A DNA stretch of 64,000 nt from contig JACKNV010000006.1 in NCBI GenBank assembly GCA_024234735.1, forward strand, positions 62,001-126,000, given 5' to 3'. Shown piece after piece: positions 16,044-25,095 of the stretch. The translations under genes were made by a program, and so were the position numbers. Under the pieces are notes generated by a model. The model saw only the letters and a program-made list of their open reading frames with translations, was not told the origin of the DNA and made no database searches. Numbering within the stretch: the first letter of the stretch is position 1; each line of letters opens with the position of its first letter. Source of the stretch: Pseudomonadales bacterium. Lineage in GTDB: Bacteria; Pseudomonadota; Gammaproteobacteria; Pseudomonadales; Halieaceae.

Positions 16044-17624
16044 TCAGGAGTGCGCGTGCGCCGGATCGATCTTCGGCGGCTTCTCAAAGGTATGGTAGGG
16101 CGCCGGCGTCGGAACGGTCCACTCCAGGCCTTCCGCGCCGTCCCACACCTTCTCGTCACTGACCGGCTTGCCCGCCACGATGGTGGCGATCACGTTGTAC
16201 AGGAACAGGATCTGGGAAGCCCCGTAGATAAAGGCGCCGATACTGGACATCATGTTGAAATCGGCGAACTGCAGCGCGTAATCCGGAATGCGTCGCGGCA
16301 TACCCGCCAGGCCCACGAAATGCTGCGGGAAGAAGGTCAGGTTGAAGCCGATAAAGGAGATCCAGAAGTGGGTCTTGCCCATGGTTTCGTTGTACATGCG
16401 GCCACACCACTTGGGCAGCCAGTAGTAGATCGCCGCCGTCATGCTGAATACCGCGCCCGCCACCATCACGTAGTGAAAGTGGGCCACTACGAAATAGCTG
16501 TCGTGATACTGGAAGTCGGCCGGGGCAATGGACAACATCAGACCGGTGAAACCGCCGATGGTGAACAGCACCAGGAAACCGATACAGAACAGCATCGGCG
16601 TCTCGAAGGACAGGGCGCCGCGCCACATGGTGGTAATCCAGTTGAACACTTTCACACCAGTGGGGACCGCGATCAACATGGTGGCATACATGAAGAACAA
16701 TTCGCCCGCGACCGGCATACCCACCGTGTACATGTGGTGAGCCCACACGATGAAGGACAGGAAGGCGATGGAAGCCGTGGCATACACCATGGAGTCGTAA
16801 CCGAACAAGGGCTTGCGCGAGAACGCGGGGATGATCTGCGACACCACGCCAAAGGCTGGCAGGATGATGATGTAGACCTCGGGATGGCCAAAGAACCAGA
16901 ACACGTGCTGGAACAGCACCGGGTCGCCGCCACCGGCCGCGGAGAAGAAACTGGTACCGAAGTGCACATCCATCAGCATCATGGTCACCGCACCGGCCAG
17001 TACCGGCATCACTGCCACCAGCAGGAAGGCGGTTATCAGCCAGGTCCACACGAACAGGGGCATCTTCATATAGGTCATGCCGGGTGCCCGCATATTCATC
17101 ACCGTGGCAATGATATTGATGGACCCCATGATGGACGACAGGCCCAGCACATGGATAGAGAAGATGAAAAAGGTCACCGAAGGCGCGGCATAGGTGGTGG
17201 ACAGCGGCGCATAGAAGGTCCAGCCGGCAGCCGGCGCCCCGCCATCCATGAACAGGGTGGACGCCAGCAGCAGGAAAGTCGGCGGCAGGATCCAGAAGCT
17301 CCAGTTGTTCATCCGCGGCAGGGCCATGTCCGGCGCCCCGATCATCATCGGGATCATCCAGTTCGCCAGCCCCACGAAGGACGGCATGATCGCACCGAAC
17401 ACCATTATCAGGCCGTGCAGCGTGGTCATCTGGTTAAAGAAAGCGGGTTCCACCAGCTGCATCCCCGGCTGGAACAGCTCCGCCCGGATGATCATGGCGA
17501 AGAACCCGCCGAGGATGAACATGGCAAACGAGAACCACAGGTACATGGTCCCGATGTCTTTGTGGTTGGTGGTAAACAGCCACCGGCTGAGGCCCTTGGC
17601 AGGACCGTGATGATGATCGCCCAT
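16044..17624 (-). CDS. coxA: Cytochrome c oxidase subunit I
   Basis: The catalytic subunit with low-spin heme, the heme-CuB centre and proton channels. 526 residues and twelve helices. FWFFGHPEVYI contains the essential channel Glu, the CuB His and the cross-linked Tyr, marking an A1-type aa3 oxidase; the CuB histidine pair is in WAHHMYTVGM and the heme ligands in VAHFHYVM. ATG 17624 is chosen over an in-frame TTG at 17639 because GGAGGAG lies six bases upstream. The protein begins with a HHH segment (MGDHHHG). Confidence 0.97.
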   Translation of the reverse strand: MGDHHHGPAKGLSRWLFTTNHKDIGTMYLWFSFAMFILGGFFAMIIRAELFQPGMQLVEPAFFNQMTTLHGLIMVFGAIMPSFVGLANWMIPMMIGAPDMALPRMNNWSFWILPPTFLLLASTLFMDGGAPAAGWTFYAPLSTTYAAPSVTFFIFSIHVLGLSSIMGSINIIATVMNMRAPGMTYMKMPLFVWTWLITAFLLVAVMPVLAGAVTMMLMDVHFGTSFFSAAGGGDPVLFQHVFWFFGHPEVYIIILPAFGVVSQIIPAFSRKPLFGYDSMVYATASIAFLSFIVWAHHMYTVGMPVAGELFFMYATMLIAVPTGVKVFNWITTMWRGALSFETPMLFCIGFLVLFTIGGFTGLMLSIAPADFQYHDSYFVVAHFHYVMVAGAVFSMTAAIYYWLPKWCGRMYNETMGKTHFWISFIGFNLTFFPQHFVGLAGMPRRIPDYALQFADFNMMSSIGAFIYGASQILFLYNVIATIVAGKPVSDEKVWDGAEGLEWTVPTPAPYHTFEKPPKIDPAHAHS

Positions 17625-17639
17625 CGTTAACTCCTCCAA

Positions 17640-18785
17640 TTAGCCTTTCTTGAAATTGTAAATGTCTATGGGCTGAACTGCATCGCCCATATTGTTGCCG
17701 AATGCATTGCGCTGATAGGTGATGACCGCCGCCATCTCCACATCGTTAAGCTGCCCGCCGAAAGCCTGCATCGCAGTGCCGGGCACGCCGTTGATCCCCA
17801 CGTTCAGGTGACCACCCAACTCGCCGGTGGCAATGGGGCTACCGGCAATAGCCTTGCCCACCCCACCTTCACCGTTGGCACCGTGACAGGCGAGGCAGGC
17901 CCGGTCGTATACTGCCTTGCCGCGCGCCATCAACTCGTCCATGGTGAAGGTCTGCGCCATCAGCTCCTTGATTTCGGCCGCTTCGGCCTGCTTGGTCGCC
18001 AGCCAGTCATTGTATTCGTCCTTGCTGACCACATTGACCACGATGGGCATGAAGCCGTGGTCCTTGCCACAGAGTTCGGCACACTGGCCACGATAGACGC
18101 CTTCCTCGGCGGCCCGGGTCCAGGCCTCGTTGATGAATCCGGGAATGGCGTCCTTCTTCACCGCCAGTTCGGGAACCCACCAGGAGTGAATCACGTCGTT
18201 GGCGGTAACCAGGAAGCGAACCTTGGTGTCCACCGGAATCACCACCGGCTCATCCACTTCCAGCAGATAGTGCTCACCCTTGGGCTGGGAGTTGTAGATT
18301 TCGCTCTGCGGAGTGCGCAGGTTGCTGAAAAAGCTGACGTTCTCGCCATTCTCGTCGATGTATTCGTACTTCCATTTCCACTGGTAGCCAGTGATCAGGA
18401 TATCCATTTCAGCATCTTCGAAATCGTAGATCTCAAGCAGGGTGGACGTGGCGGGAACCGCCATGCCGATAAGGATCAGGAAGGGCACCACTGTCCAGGC
18501 AATCTCCACCTTGGTGCTCTCGTGAAAGTGCGAGGGTTTGTGGCCCTTGGACTTGCGATGGTAGATGATCGAATAGAACATCACCCCGAACACGCCGATA
18601 CCGATAACCGTGCAGATACCCAGGATGACCATGTGCAGGTCGTAGATGCGCTCGCCGACATGGGTGGCGCCGGGTGACATATTGACCTGGTTTACCTCGC
18701 CGCCGCTGGCCAGGGCGATAGCACTCATCAGCATCAGCACAGGACCGAGGGCGAGCTTTAGCAGCCGCTTCGCTTCAAAACACAT
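17640..18785 (-). CDS. coxB: Cytochrome c oxidase subunit II with fused cytochrome c domain
   Basis: Accepts electrons from soluble cytochrome c. 381 residues: a signal peptide, two helices, the cupredoxin CuA domain with CAELCGKDHGFM, and a C-terminal cytochrome c domain with CLACH, making this a caa3-type subunit II. Of three in-frame ATG codons (18815, 18800, 18785) the last has GGAG nine bases upstream and leaves a normal signal peptide; 18800 is also possible. First gene of the leftward cox operon, with a -10-like TATAAT about 215 bases upstream. Confidence 0.95.
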   Translation of the reverse strand: MCFEAKRLLKLALGPVLMLMSAIALASGGEVNQVNMSPGATHVGERIYDLHMVILGICTVIGIGVFGVMFYSIIYHRKSKGHKPSHFHESTKVEIAWTVVPFLILIGMAVPATSTLLEIYDFEDAEMDILITGYQWKWKYEYIDENGENVSFFSNLRTPQSEIYNSQPKGEHYLLEVDEPVVIPVDTKVRFLVTANDVIHSWWVPELAVKKDAIPGFINEAWTRAAEEGVYRGQCAELCGKDHGFMPIVVNVVSKDEYNDWLATKQAEAAEIKELMAQTFTMDELMARGKAVYDRACLACHGANGEGGVGKAIAGSPIATGELGGHLNVGINGVPGTAMQAFGGQLNDVEMAAVITYQRNAFGNNMGDAVQPIDIYNFKKG

Positions 18786-19270
18786 TTCCCGTGTCTCCAT
18801 ATTATGAAAAATCATTCCCCCAACTGACCCTCGCTTACCCGCAGCATGCCGGCGCCTGCTGGCATCGGTAAACGTGACACGAACTACGGGCGTCCGCCGG
18901 GAGCGGGGCGACCGGGACGTTAACACTGCTTGAACTCGTCAGCTGATTTAGCCTTGCTCGGGGTGCGGCAATAAGTCGCACCGGCAAAACGCGGCGATTA
19001 TAGCGAAAGTCTTGGGCAAAGCCTACCAGCTTGCAGCCCCGGATCTCGCCGCCTCCCGCCGCGGCCCGACTGCCGGGTAGCTCCACAATGGCAAAATACC
19101 CATATATTGATGCTATGGGGATACACCTGCACTATATGTGGACCAGGAAACAGCGAGCATCGCTGCTCCCTGGCCGTACCGGCCGACACTGCCCACGAAT
19201 ATCTAGCGATCCTGCGAGGATGTACTAGCCTCTACTCTTATCTTGCGCAAGCCAACAGATGGGGAGCGGT
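18786..19270. other. 485-bp intergenic region upstream of coxB
   Basis: Between coxB (leftward) and an unknown gene (rightward). A perfect minus-strand TATAAT at 18997-19002 could start a coxB transcript with a leader of about 200 nt; its -35 (TAGGCT at 17 bp) is weak. A GGTGCG/CGCACC hairpin (18962-18982) would lie near the 5' end of that leader. The rest shows several short open frames on both strands but none with a ribosome site or a recognisable product. No tRNA or repeat seen. Confidence 0.5.
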
Positions 19271-19906
19271 ATGGTCGCAGCTCTTTTCAGCGATAGAATC
19301 AGCACCGCTATCGCCTCCGAGAGGGAAACCCATGCGCTGGCCCGGTGCCTGCAGGCAAGGCTGCCGCAGCTGGTGGAAAAGCTGGTTCTGCCCGAGCCTC
19401 CCATGGCGGGCCTGTTACAGTTCATCACCGACTACATAGACAGTGTGCCCGGGTGCCTGCGCCTGGTGGAGGCCGTCAGCCAGCGCATGGGGTTCTACGA
19501 TTATGCAGCGCCCTTCCTGGACACCGCCGAGGAATACTTCCTGAACCCGCCACGCCACCTGCCAGCGGATGACGGGTTGGAGGCGCTGCTCGACGAAGCC
19601 TTCCTCACCCACCGGCTGCTGGAGGAGGTCAACGACCATCACGTTCGCCACCTGCAGCGACCGCTGCTGCCGGTGGACATGACCGAAGCCAATATTATCG
19701 TTCACCACCTGCTGGGCGAAGAACTGGCGAATGAGCTGGACCGCCTGGTGCAGCGAACCGCCGCGCCCCTGTTGTTGCAGGAACACCTCTGGGAAAAAGT
19801 GCGCGCCCTGCCGGGCAGCGCGATACCGGCTACCCAGATGTTCACCAGCAACAACCTGGCGCGCTCGCCGGTGCAGATCAGGCTACGCCTGCCGCACACT
19901 CTCTGA
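19271..19906 (+). CDS. Conserved-looking hypothetical protein next to the cox cluster
   Basis: 211 residues, not recognised. It is acidic and helical with no signal peptide or membrane segment. Notable segments are the leucine-rich helix LARCLQARLPQLVEKLVLPEP, an acidic middle (LDTAEEYFLNPP), a His-rich stretch HHVRHLQRPLLP and a second HHLLGEELANELD helix; the spacing of His and Glu could bind metal but this is speculation. ATG 19271 follows GGGGAG by only four bases; ATG 19259 lacks a ribosome site. Codon use and GC match the neighbours, supporting a real gene. Divergent from coxB. Confidence 0.65.
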   Translation: MVAALFSDRISTAIASERETHALARCLQARLPQLVEKLVLPEPPMAGLLQFITDYIDSVPGCLRLVEAVSQRMGFYDYAAPFLDTAEEYFLNPPRHLPADDGLEALLDEAFLTHRLLEEVNDHHVRHLQRPLLPVDMTEANIIVHHLLGEELANELDRLVQRTAAPLLLQEHLWEKVRALPGSAIPATQMFTSNNLARSPVQIRLRLPHTL

Positions 19907-19920
19907 ACGCAAGCTGCCTG

Positions 19921-20202
19921 CTAGCGCTCGCCGTCGCCGCGCGGGTCCAGCAGGGTCACCGGCTCTGCGGGCGTTTCCACGCGCCGCGCCGCGGCGCGGG
20001 TAACACGGGTCGGCACTTCGACCAGGGCATCGCCTCCCCCCGCATCCGCAGCGGCGCTGCCGGCAGGCCGCGCCTCGCTGAAACCACAGGCAATACACTC
20101 GCGCTGGTCGGTCTCCAGGTCCACCACAATCTTGTCCATCCGGGCGCAACGCGGGCACACCGCACCGGCGATGAAACGACGTCGAGGGGCACTCTTACCC
20201 AA
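19921..20202 (-). CDS. yheV: YheV-family putative zinc-ribbon protein
   Basis: 93 residues. The N-terminal RRRFIAGAVCPRC and the later CIACGFSE match E. coli YheV (RKRFIAGAKCPAC ... CVKCG), a small protein with a four-cysteine zinc ribbon and no settled function. The start is TTG at 20202, seven bases after a strong GGAGG, and lies only two residues before the conserved KxxxRRRF segment. The C-terminal 40 residues (Ala/Glu/Arg-rich) are longer than in E. coli and probably disordered. Confidence 0.8.
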   Translation of the reverse strand: MGKSAPRRRFIAGAVCPRCARMDKIVVDLETDQRECIACGFSEARPAGSAAADAGGGDALVEVPTRVTRAAARRVETPAEPVTLLDPRGDGER

Positions 20203-20290
20203 GGCGATACCTCCGCTCGCGATCGTCCGGCTGGCCAGCCTGACATGGGGCCGGTATTGTAACAGGCTGGTTCCCCGACGGAGAAACGCC

Positions 20291-20854
20291 GTGACCGACC
20301 GCAACCGTGGCAACATACGCCGCTTCGGCGCCAAACAACCCGTTATCGGCAGGCGGGTACTGATAGACCCCAGCGCCATCGTCATTGGCGACGTCACCCT
20401 GGGAGACGACGTGTCGATCTGGCCCCAGGCGGTAGTCCGCGGCGACATGCACAGTATCAGCGTGGGCGACAGGAGCAGCGTGCAGGACGGCTGCATACTG
20501 CACATTACCCATGCCGGGCCCTACAATCCCGACGGCTGGCCGCTGGCCATCGGCTGCGACGTCACGGTGGGTCACAGCGCGACCCTGCACGGCTGTACCA
20601 TAGGCGACCGGGTACTGGTGGGCATGGGTGCCACCATCATGGACGGCGCGGTGGTCGAGGACGATGTCGTGGTGGCCGCCTGTGCGCTGGTGACACCGGG
20701 CAAGCGCCTACGCAGCGGGTTTCTGTACGGCGGCAGTCCGGCCCGCGAGATGCGCCAACTGACGGAGGGGGAGATGGCCTATTTCTGTTACGTCGCAGGC
20801 AACTACGTGAAGCTCAAGGACCAGCACATCGCGGAGTTGGAAGGGGAGGGCTGA
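20291..20854 (+). CDS. Gamma-carbonic anhydrase family hexapeptide protein (YrdA-like)
   Basis: 187 residues forming a left-handed beta helix: repeated hexapeptides such as IVIGDVTLGDDVSIWPQAVVRGD and VGHSATLHGCTIGDRVLVGMGATIMDGAVV. The three metal-ligand histidines are visible as CILHIT (His), GHSATLHG (two His). The family includes gamma-carbonic anhydrases, but many members lack proven activity. The start is GTG at 20291 after GGAGA. It ends 10 bp from the convergent aroE. Confidence 0.88.
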   Translation: MTDRNRGNIRRFGAKQPVIGRRVLIDPSAIVIGDVTLGDDVSIWPQAVVRGDMHSISVGDRSSVQDGCILHITHAGPYNPDGWPLAIGCDVTVGHSATLHGCTIGDRVLVGMGATIMDGAVVEDDVVVAACALVTPGKRLRSGFLYGGSPAREMRQLTEGEMAYFCYVAGNYVKLKDQHIAELEGEG

Positions 20855-20864
20855 CGGCCGGTAT

Positions 20865-21698
20865 TCAGGCGGCCAGTGCCTCGCGAATCTGCCTGATCAC
20901 GGGGCGCGTATCAGGGCGCACCCGCCGCCATATATAAAATGACTCCGCGGCCTGCTCCACCAGCATGCCCAGGCCATCCGCCACCGCCCAGGCGGCATGA
21001 TGCGCCGCCCAACGCATGAAGGGCGTGGGCTGGGCACCGTAAACCATGTCGTAACAACAGCTGCGCTCGGTGAGGATACTCTCGGGCAGCTGCGGCATGT
21101 CTCCTGTCAGGCCGGCGCTGGTGGCGTTGATGATGAGGTCGAAGGCGCGGTCGGATAACAACTCGAAAGGCCCCCCTTCCACCGCCGCCACCTCGGCGAA
21201 CTCCGCCGCCAGCTGCTCCGCCCTGGCGGGCGTGCGGTTGACCACCACGAGCTCCCGGGGGTTCTCCCGCAACAGCGGCTCGAGCACACCGCGCGCCGCG
21301 CCGCCAGCGCCCAGCACCAGTACCCGCTGGCCCTGCACCAGCCAGCCCAGATTGGCCACCATGTCGCGCACCAGGCCGACACCGTCGGTGTTGTCGCCCG
21401 CCAGCGCGCCATCCTCGGTTCGAGTGAGCGTGTTTACCGCCCCCGCCCGCCGGGCTCGCGAACTGAGGCGTTGCGCCAGCTCGAAGGCCTCGCGCTTGAA
21501 GGGCACGGTGACATTGAGCCCGGCCCCGCCCTCGGCAAAAAAACGTCTGACCGCCGCTTCGAAACCATCGACGGCCACCAGCACGGCCCGGTACTGGATC
21601 GGCTGGTCGCACTGCCGGGCAAAAGCGGCGTGAATAGCCGGTGACTTGCTGTGCTTGATGGGGTTGCCGAAGACGGCGTAGCGGTCTGTGTCACTCAT
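20865..21698 (-). CDS. aroE: Shikimate dehydrogenase (NADP)
   Basis: Reduces 3-dehydroshikimate in aromatic amino acid synthesis. 277 residues: the N-terminal substrate domain has FGNPIKHSKSPAIH and NVTVPFKREAF with the catalytic Lys; the nucleotide domain has VLGAGGAARGV and the NADP-phosphate-binding VVNRTPARAE; the C-terminal part has GLGMLVEQAAESF. It follows hemF on the same strand by 12 bp, the order also seen in Pseudomonas. Confidence 0.96.
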   Translation of the reverse strand: MSDTDRYAVFGNPIKHSKSPAIHAAFARQCDQPIQYRAVLVAVDGFEAAVRRFFAEGGAGLNVTVPFKREAFELAQRLSSRARRAGAVNTLTRTEDGALAGDNTDGVGLVRDMVANLGWLVQGQRVLVLGAGGAARGVLEPLLRENPRELVVVNRTPARAEQLAAEFAEVAAVEGGPFELLSDRAFDLIINATSAGLTGDMPQLPESILTERSCCYDMVYGAQPTPFMRWAAHHAAWAVADGLGMLVEQAAESFYIWRRVRPDTRPVIRQIREALAA

Positions 21699-21710
21699 GA
21701 TATCGGGAGC

Positions 21711-22625
21711 CTAAGTATGCGCCTGTGCCAACCAGTCCCTGTCCTGCAAGAAGTATTCCGTCAATTCCGCCTCAGGGGTACCCGGCTCCGGCTGGTAGGC
21801 ATACTCCCAGCGCACCAGCGGCGGCAGGGACATCAGAATGGCCTCGGTGCGCCCATTGGATTGCAGGCCAAACAGGGTCCCGCGGTCGTAAACCAGGTTG
21901 AACTCGACATAGCGCCCGCGGCGGTATAGCTGGAACTGGCGCTCCCGCTCACCGTATTCCTGGTGTTTGCGGCGCGCCACGATGGGGCGGTAGGCCCTGA
22001 TGTAGGAATCTCCCACTGCACGCATGAAGGCAAAACTGGTGGCGAAGTCCCACTCGTTGAGGTCGTCGAAGAACAGGCCGCCAATACCGCGCGGTTCGCC
22101 CCGGTGGCGCAGGTGAAAATAGTCGTCACACCACTTCTTGAAGCGGGGGTAGACCTCCTCGCCAAAGGGCGCGCAGGCCGCGGCGGCCACCTGGTGCCAG
22201 CTCACGCAGTCATCGCGGTTGCCGTAGTAGGGGGTGAGATCATAGCCGCCGCCGAACCACCAGATTGGATCCTCGCCGGCCTTTTCGGCAACGAACATGC
22301 GCACATTGGCATGGGAGGTGGGCACATAGGGGTTGCGCGGGTGTATCACCAGGGATACGCCCAGGGCCTGGAAACTGCGGCCGGCCAGCTCCGGTCGCGC
22401 GGCACTGGCGGAGGGGGGCAGGCTGGCACCGCGCACGTGGGAGAAGTTGACGCCGGCACGCTCAAATACCGCGCCCTCGGTCAGCACCCGGCTGCGACCA
22501 CCCCCGCCCTCGGCGCGCTGCCACTCGTCGCTGATAAACGCGCCACCGCCGTCTTCGGCGGCGAGCTCGGCGCAGATGCTGTCCTGCAGTTGCAGCAGGT
22601 AGGTCCTGACCTGTTCAATCTGCAT
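21711..22625 (-). CDS. hemF: Coproporphyrinogen III oxidase, oxygen-dependent
   Basis: Oxygen-dependent decarboxylation of coproporphyrinogen III in heme synthesis. 304 residues with the family-typical stretch VIHPRNPYVPTSHANVR, the WWFGGGYDLTPYY motif and the RRGRYVEFNLVYDRGT segment. It precedes aroE in a leftward pair. Its presence fits an aerobic organism with a large cytochrome complement. Confidence 0.97.
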   Translation of the reverse strand: MQIEQVRTYLLQLQDSICAELAAEDGGGAFISDEWQRAEGGGGRSRVLTEGAVFERAGVNFSHVRGASLPPSASAARPELAGRSFQALGVSLVIHPRNPYVPTSHANVRMFVAEKAGEDPIWWFGGGYDLTPYYGNRDDCVSWHQVAAAACAPFGEEVYPRFKKWCDDYFHLRHRGEPRGIGGLFFDDLNEWDFATSFAFMRAVGDSYIRAYRPIVARRKHQEYGERERQFQLYRRGRYVEFNLVYDRGTLFGLQSNGRTEAILMSLPPLVRWEYAYQPEPGTPEAELTEYFLQDRDWLAQAHT

Positions 22626-22699
22626 TGTGGTGGCTACCCCCGTTGCTTATGGGCGAGGCATTATACGCAGCCGCGCAGCGGAACAATACCTGGATACAC

Positions 22700-23257
22700 T
22701 CAAGCGCGGACAATCCGCCCGCTGGCCAGGTCGCGGATGACGCTGGGGCGGCTGGAGTCACCCACCGCCCCAGGCAGGATGTAATCGAGGCGCTGGCCGA
22801 AATACCGGCGCACCTGGAAGGCCTCCCTGGGGGGCTGGGCGCCCGCCCGGTTGGCCGAGCTGGAAACCAGTGGCCCGCCCCAGGCGGCGCACAGGGCCTG
22901 CACCACGGGGTGGGCGCTGACCCGCACTGCAACCGTGTCGTGGTCGCCGCTTATCCACCCGGGTACCGCCCCGCGGTGGGGAACCAGCCAGGTCACCGGC
23001 CCCGGCCAGCTGGCCGCCAGCTGCCGGCGCTGCGCCGGCTCCAGGCCCTGCAGCAGGTATTCCAACTGGCTCTGGGTCGCGGCTACCAGAATCAGGCCCT
23101 TGGCGCGGGGCCGCCTTTTCGCTTCCAGCAGGCGGCCGACGGCGTCGGCGTTCGCAGGGTCGCAGCTCAGGCCCCACACCGCCTCGGTAGGGCAGGCGAC
23201 AACACCGCCTGCCGCCAGTGCCTTGCGCGCCTGGCGCAAATGTAGGCAGGACAGCAT
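22700..23257 (-). CDS. tsaC: Threonylcarbamoyl-AMP synthase
   Basis: Makes the threonylcarbamoyl adenylate donor for the t6A37 tRNA modification. 185 residues of the YrdC/Sua5 fold: VVACPTEAVWGLSCDP binds substrates, followed by KRRPRAKGLILVA, WPGPVTWLVP and the SSSAN motif. Short (TsaC) form without the Sua5 domain. Nine bases downstream of purE. Confidence 0.95.
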   Translation of the reverse strand: MLSCLHLRQARKALAAGGVVACPTEAVWGLSCDPANADAVGRLLEAKRRPRAKGLILVAATQSQLEYLLQGLEPAQRRQLAASWPGPVTWLVPHRGAVPGWISGDHDTVAVRVSAHPVVQALCAAWGGPLVSSSANRAGAQPPREAFQVRRYFGQRLDYILPGAVGDSSRPSVIRDLASGRIVRA

Positions 23258-23266
23258 CGGCGGATG

Positions 23267-23773
23267 TCAGGCGCCCTTCAGGCTGTCCTGCAGGGCCGCA
23301 TCCTTGGCGCTGATCTTGGCGGCGTTGGCAGCGCGCTCCTCACACAGCTTCTGACCCAGGGCGGGATCGTTGACCGCGAGAATCTGGGTGGCGAGATAGG
23401 CCGCGTTCTTGGCGCCGGCCTTACCGATGGCGACCGAGGCCACGGGGATGCCAGCGGGCATTTGCACGGTGGACAGCAGGGCATCCAGGCCGTCCAGCGA
23501 AGACTCGATGGGTACCCCTATCACCGGCTTGACGGTGGTGGCCGAGACAGCTCCCGCCAGGTGGGCAGCCATGCCGGCGGCGGCGATAAACACCGCGCAA
23601 CCGCGCTGGTCGGCGTCCTTGACGAACGCCTTGGTGACCTCCGGCGTGCGGTGGGCCGAGGTGATACGCGCCTCGAACCGCACGCCAAAAGAACGCAGGA
23701 CGTCAAAGCAGGCCTCCATGACCGGCAGGTCCGAGTCCGACCCCATTACTATTGCCACAAACGGCTCGCTCAT
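23267..23773 (-). CDS. purE: N5-carboxyaminoimidazole ribonucleotide mutase
   Basis: Moves the carboxyl group of N5-CAIR in purine synthesis. 168 residues: MGSDSDLPVM phosphate loop, SAHRTPE catalytic segment, AAAGMAAHLAG and the class I type segment MPAGIPVASVAIGKAGAKNAA. The ATG at 23773 has GGAGG upstream; the open frame extends 84 bases further but without family similarity. purK, which makes its substrate and normally adjoins purE, is not adjacent. Confidence 0.95.
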   Translation of the reverse strand: MSEPFVAIVMGSDSDLPVMEACFDVLRSFGVRFEARITSAHRTPEVTKAFVKDADQRGCAVFIAAAGMAAHLAGAVSATTVKPVIGVPIESSLDGLDALLSTVQMPAGIPVASVAIGKAGAKNAAYLATQILAVNDPALGQKLCEERAANAAKISAKDAALQDSLKGA

Positions 23774-23869
23774 TGATTGCCTCCTGATGTACTGGCCCGG
23801 CGCCAAATGGCGCCCCCAAAAAGCGCGAAACTTAACCAACTGCGGGCCAGTTCGCAAGCCCGGCAGGGC

Positions 23870-24982
23870 TCAACAGCGCAAATACCCTCCGGGACAGCGG
23901 CTGACATATCCCATCAGCTCCAGGGTCGACAGCTCTGCCATCACCTGCTGCACCGGCAGCGCGCTGGCACTGACCACCTGCTCGAGTGCGGTGGCTTCAT
24001 AGCCCAGTAGGTCCAGCACCTGTCGCTGGCCACCCGTGAGGGCGTCGCGCGGGGCGGCCTGCGGCACCGGAAACAGCTCCTGTTGCAGGGCATACAGGGA
24101 ACCCAGTTCCTCGAGCATGTCCCGGGCGGTAACCACCATTTTAGCCCCGTCACGCAACAGGCGCAGGCAGCCGGCACCACCCTCATGGTAGATGGACCAG
24201 GGCAGGGTGAACACCTCCCGGCCCTGTTCGAGGGCCATACGGGCAGTAATCAGGCTACCGCTTGCCGGAGCGGCCTCCACCACCAGGACACCGAGGGCGA
24301 GGCCGCTGATGATACGGTTGCGGCGGGGGAAATTCTGGCGCAGCGGCGCGACTCCGGGGGGAAATTCGCTAACCAGACAACCGCTGCGCGGCAGCTCCTC
24401 GGCGAGGGAGCGATGGCGAGCCGGATAGACCCGGTCGATGCCGGTCGCCATCACGCCGGTCGTGTTGCCGCCCGCCGCCAGTGCCCCGCGATGGGCCGCG
24501 CCGTCTATCCCCTGGGCGAGCCCACTGCAGATTTGCAGCCCCGCCGCCACCGCTTCACCCGCCAGGGTACTGGCGGCCCGCAGGCCCGCCGGGCTGGCCC
24601 TGCGGCTGCCGACAACCGCCAGCTGCGCCTGGGCCAGCACGGCCGGATCACCGCGCACGTACAGCAGCGGCGGCGGGTCGTGAATTGCCCGCAGCAGCGG
24701 CGGGTACAGTGGGTCAGTCACTGGCACAATTCGCGCAGAGACGGCAGCCAGTGTGCGCAACTGGGCGTCCACATCGACGCGGCCGGACCCGGGGCCGCGC
24801 AGCGCGCGCGCCAGATCTGCCGTGAGGGCCTCGCCCAGACCGGCAGCGCACCACCCTTTCGGCCCGGCCTCGACGACCTGTGCCGGACCGCCACAGTGCA
24901 ACAACAAGCGGCGCAGGGACGTATCGTCCAGGCCGGGGACGCTGTGCAACAACAGGCACAGCCGGGTATCGGTAGCATTCAT
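23870..24982 (-). CDS. dprA: DNA processing protein DprA (Smf)
   Basis: Loads RecA on incoming single-stranded DNA during transformation. 370 residues: an N-terminal helical domain, the Rossmann-like core with VVGSRRASPAGLR, CSGLAQGIDGAAHRGAL and FPRRNRIISGLALGVLVVEA, and a C-terminal winged helix (about 300-370). It lies downstream of the LysM gene with a terminator between them. Presence does not prove competence, as DprA is kept in many non-transforming species. Confidence 0.95.
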   Translation of the reverse strand: MNATDTRLCLLLHSVPGLDDTSLRRLLLHCGGPAQVVEAGPKGWCAAGLGEALTADLARALRGPGSGRVDVDAQLRTLAAVSARIVPVTDPLYPPLLRAIHDPPPLLYVRGDPAVLAQAQLAVVGSRRASPAGLRAASTLAGEAVAAGLQICSGLAQGIDGAAHRGALAAGGNTTGVMATGIDRVYPARHRSLAEELPRSGCLVSEFPPGVAPLRQNFPRRNRIISGLALGVLVVEAAPASGSLITARMALEQGREVFTLPWSIYHEGGAGCLRLLRDGAKMVVTARDMLEELGSLYALQQELFPVPQAAPRDALTGGQRQVLDLLGYEATALEQVVSASALPVQQVMAELSTLELMGYVSRCPGGYLRC

Positions 24983-25033
24983 ACATCTTCCCTGACGTAT
25001 TCACCCGCATGGCAAGCGTATTGGCCGGCGCCC

Positions 25034-25062
25034 ACAAACAAAAACGGGGCCTGCGGCCCCGT
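25034..25062 (-). terminator. Rho-independent terminator after the LysM gene
   Basis: On the minus strand ACGGGGCC/GGCCCCGT with a 3-nt loop (25044-25062) is followed by TTTTTGTTTG. It lies 34 bases beyond the LysM stop codon, insulating dprA. Confidence 0.88.
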
Positions 25063-25095
25063 ATCATTGTGCACACCCGGGTGCGGATTAGAACA

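Noticed and set aside
16050..17630. A 526-codon open frame antisense to coxA
   Set aside because: Same reason: His/Gly/Arg-rich shadow of a highly conserved gene, no recognisable domain.
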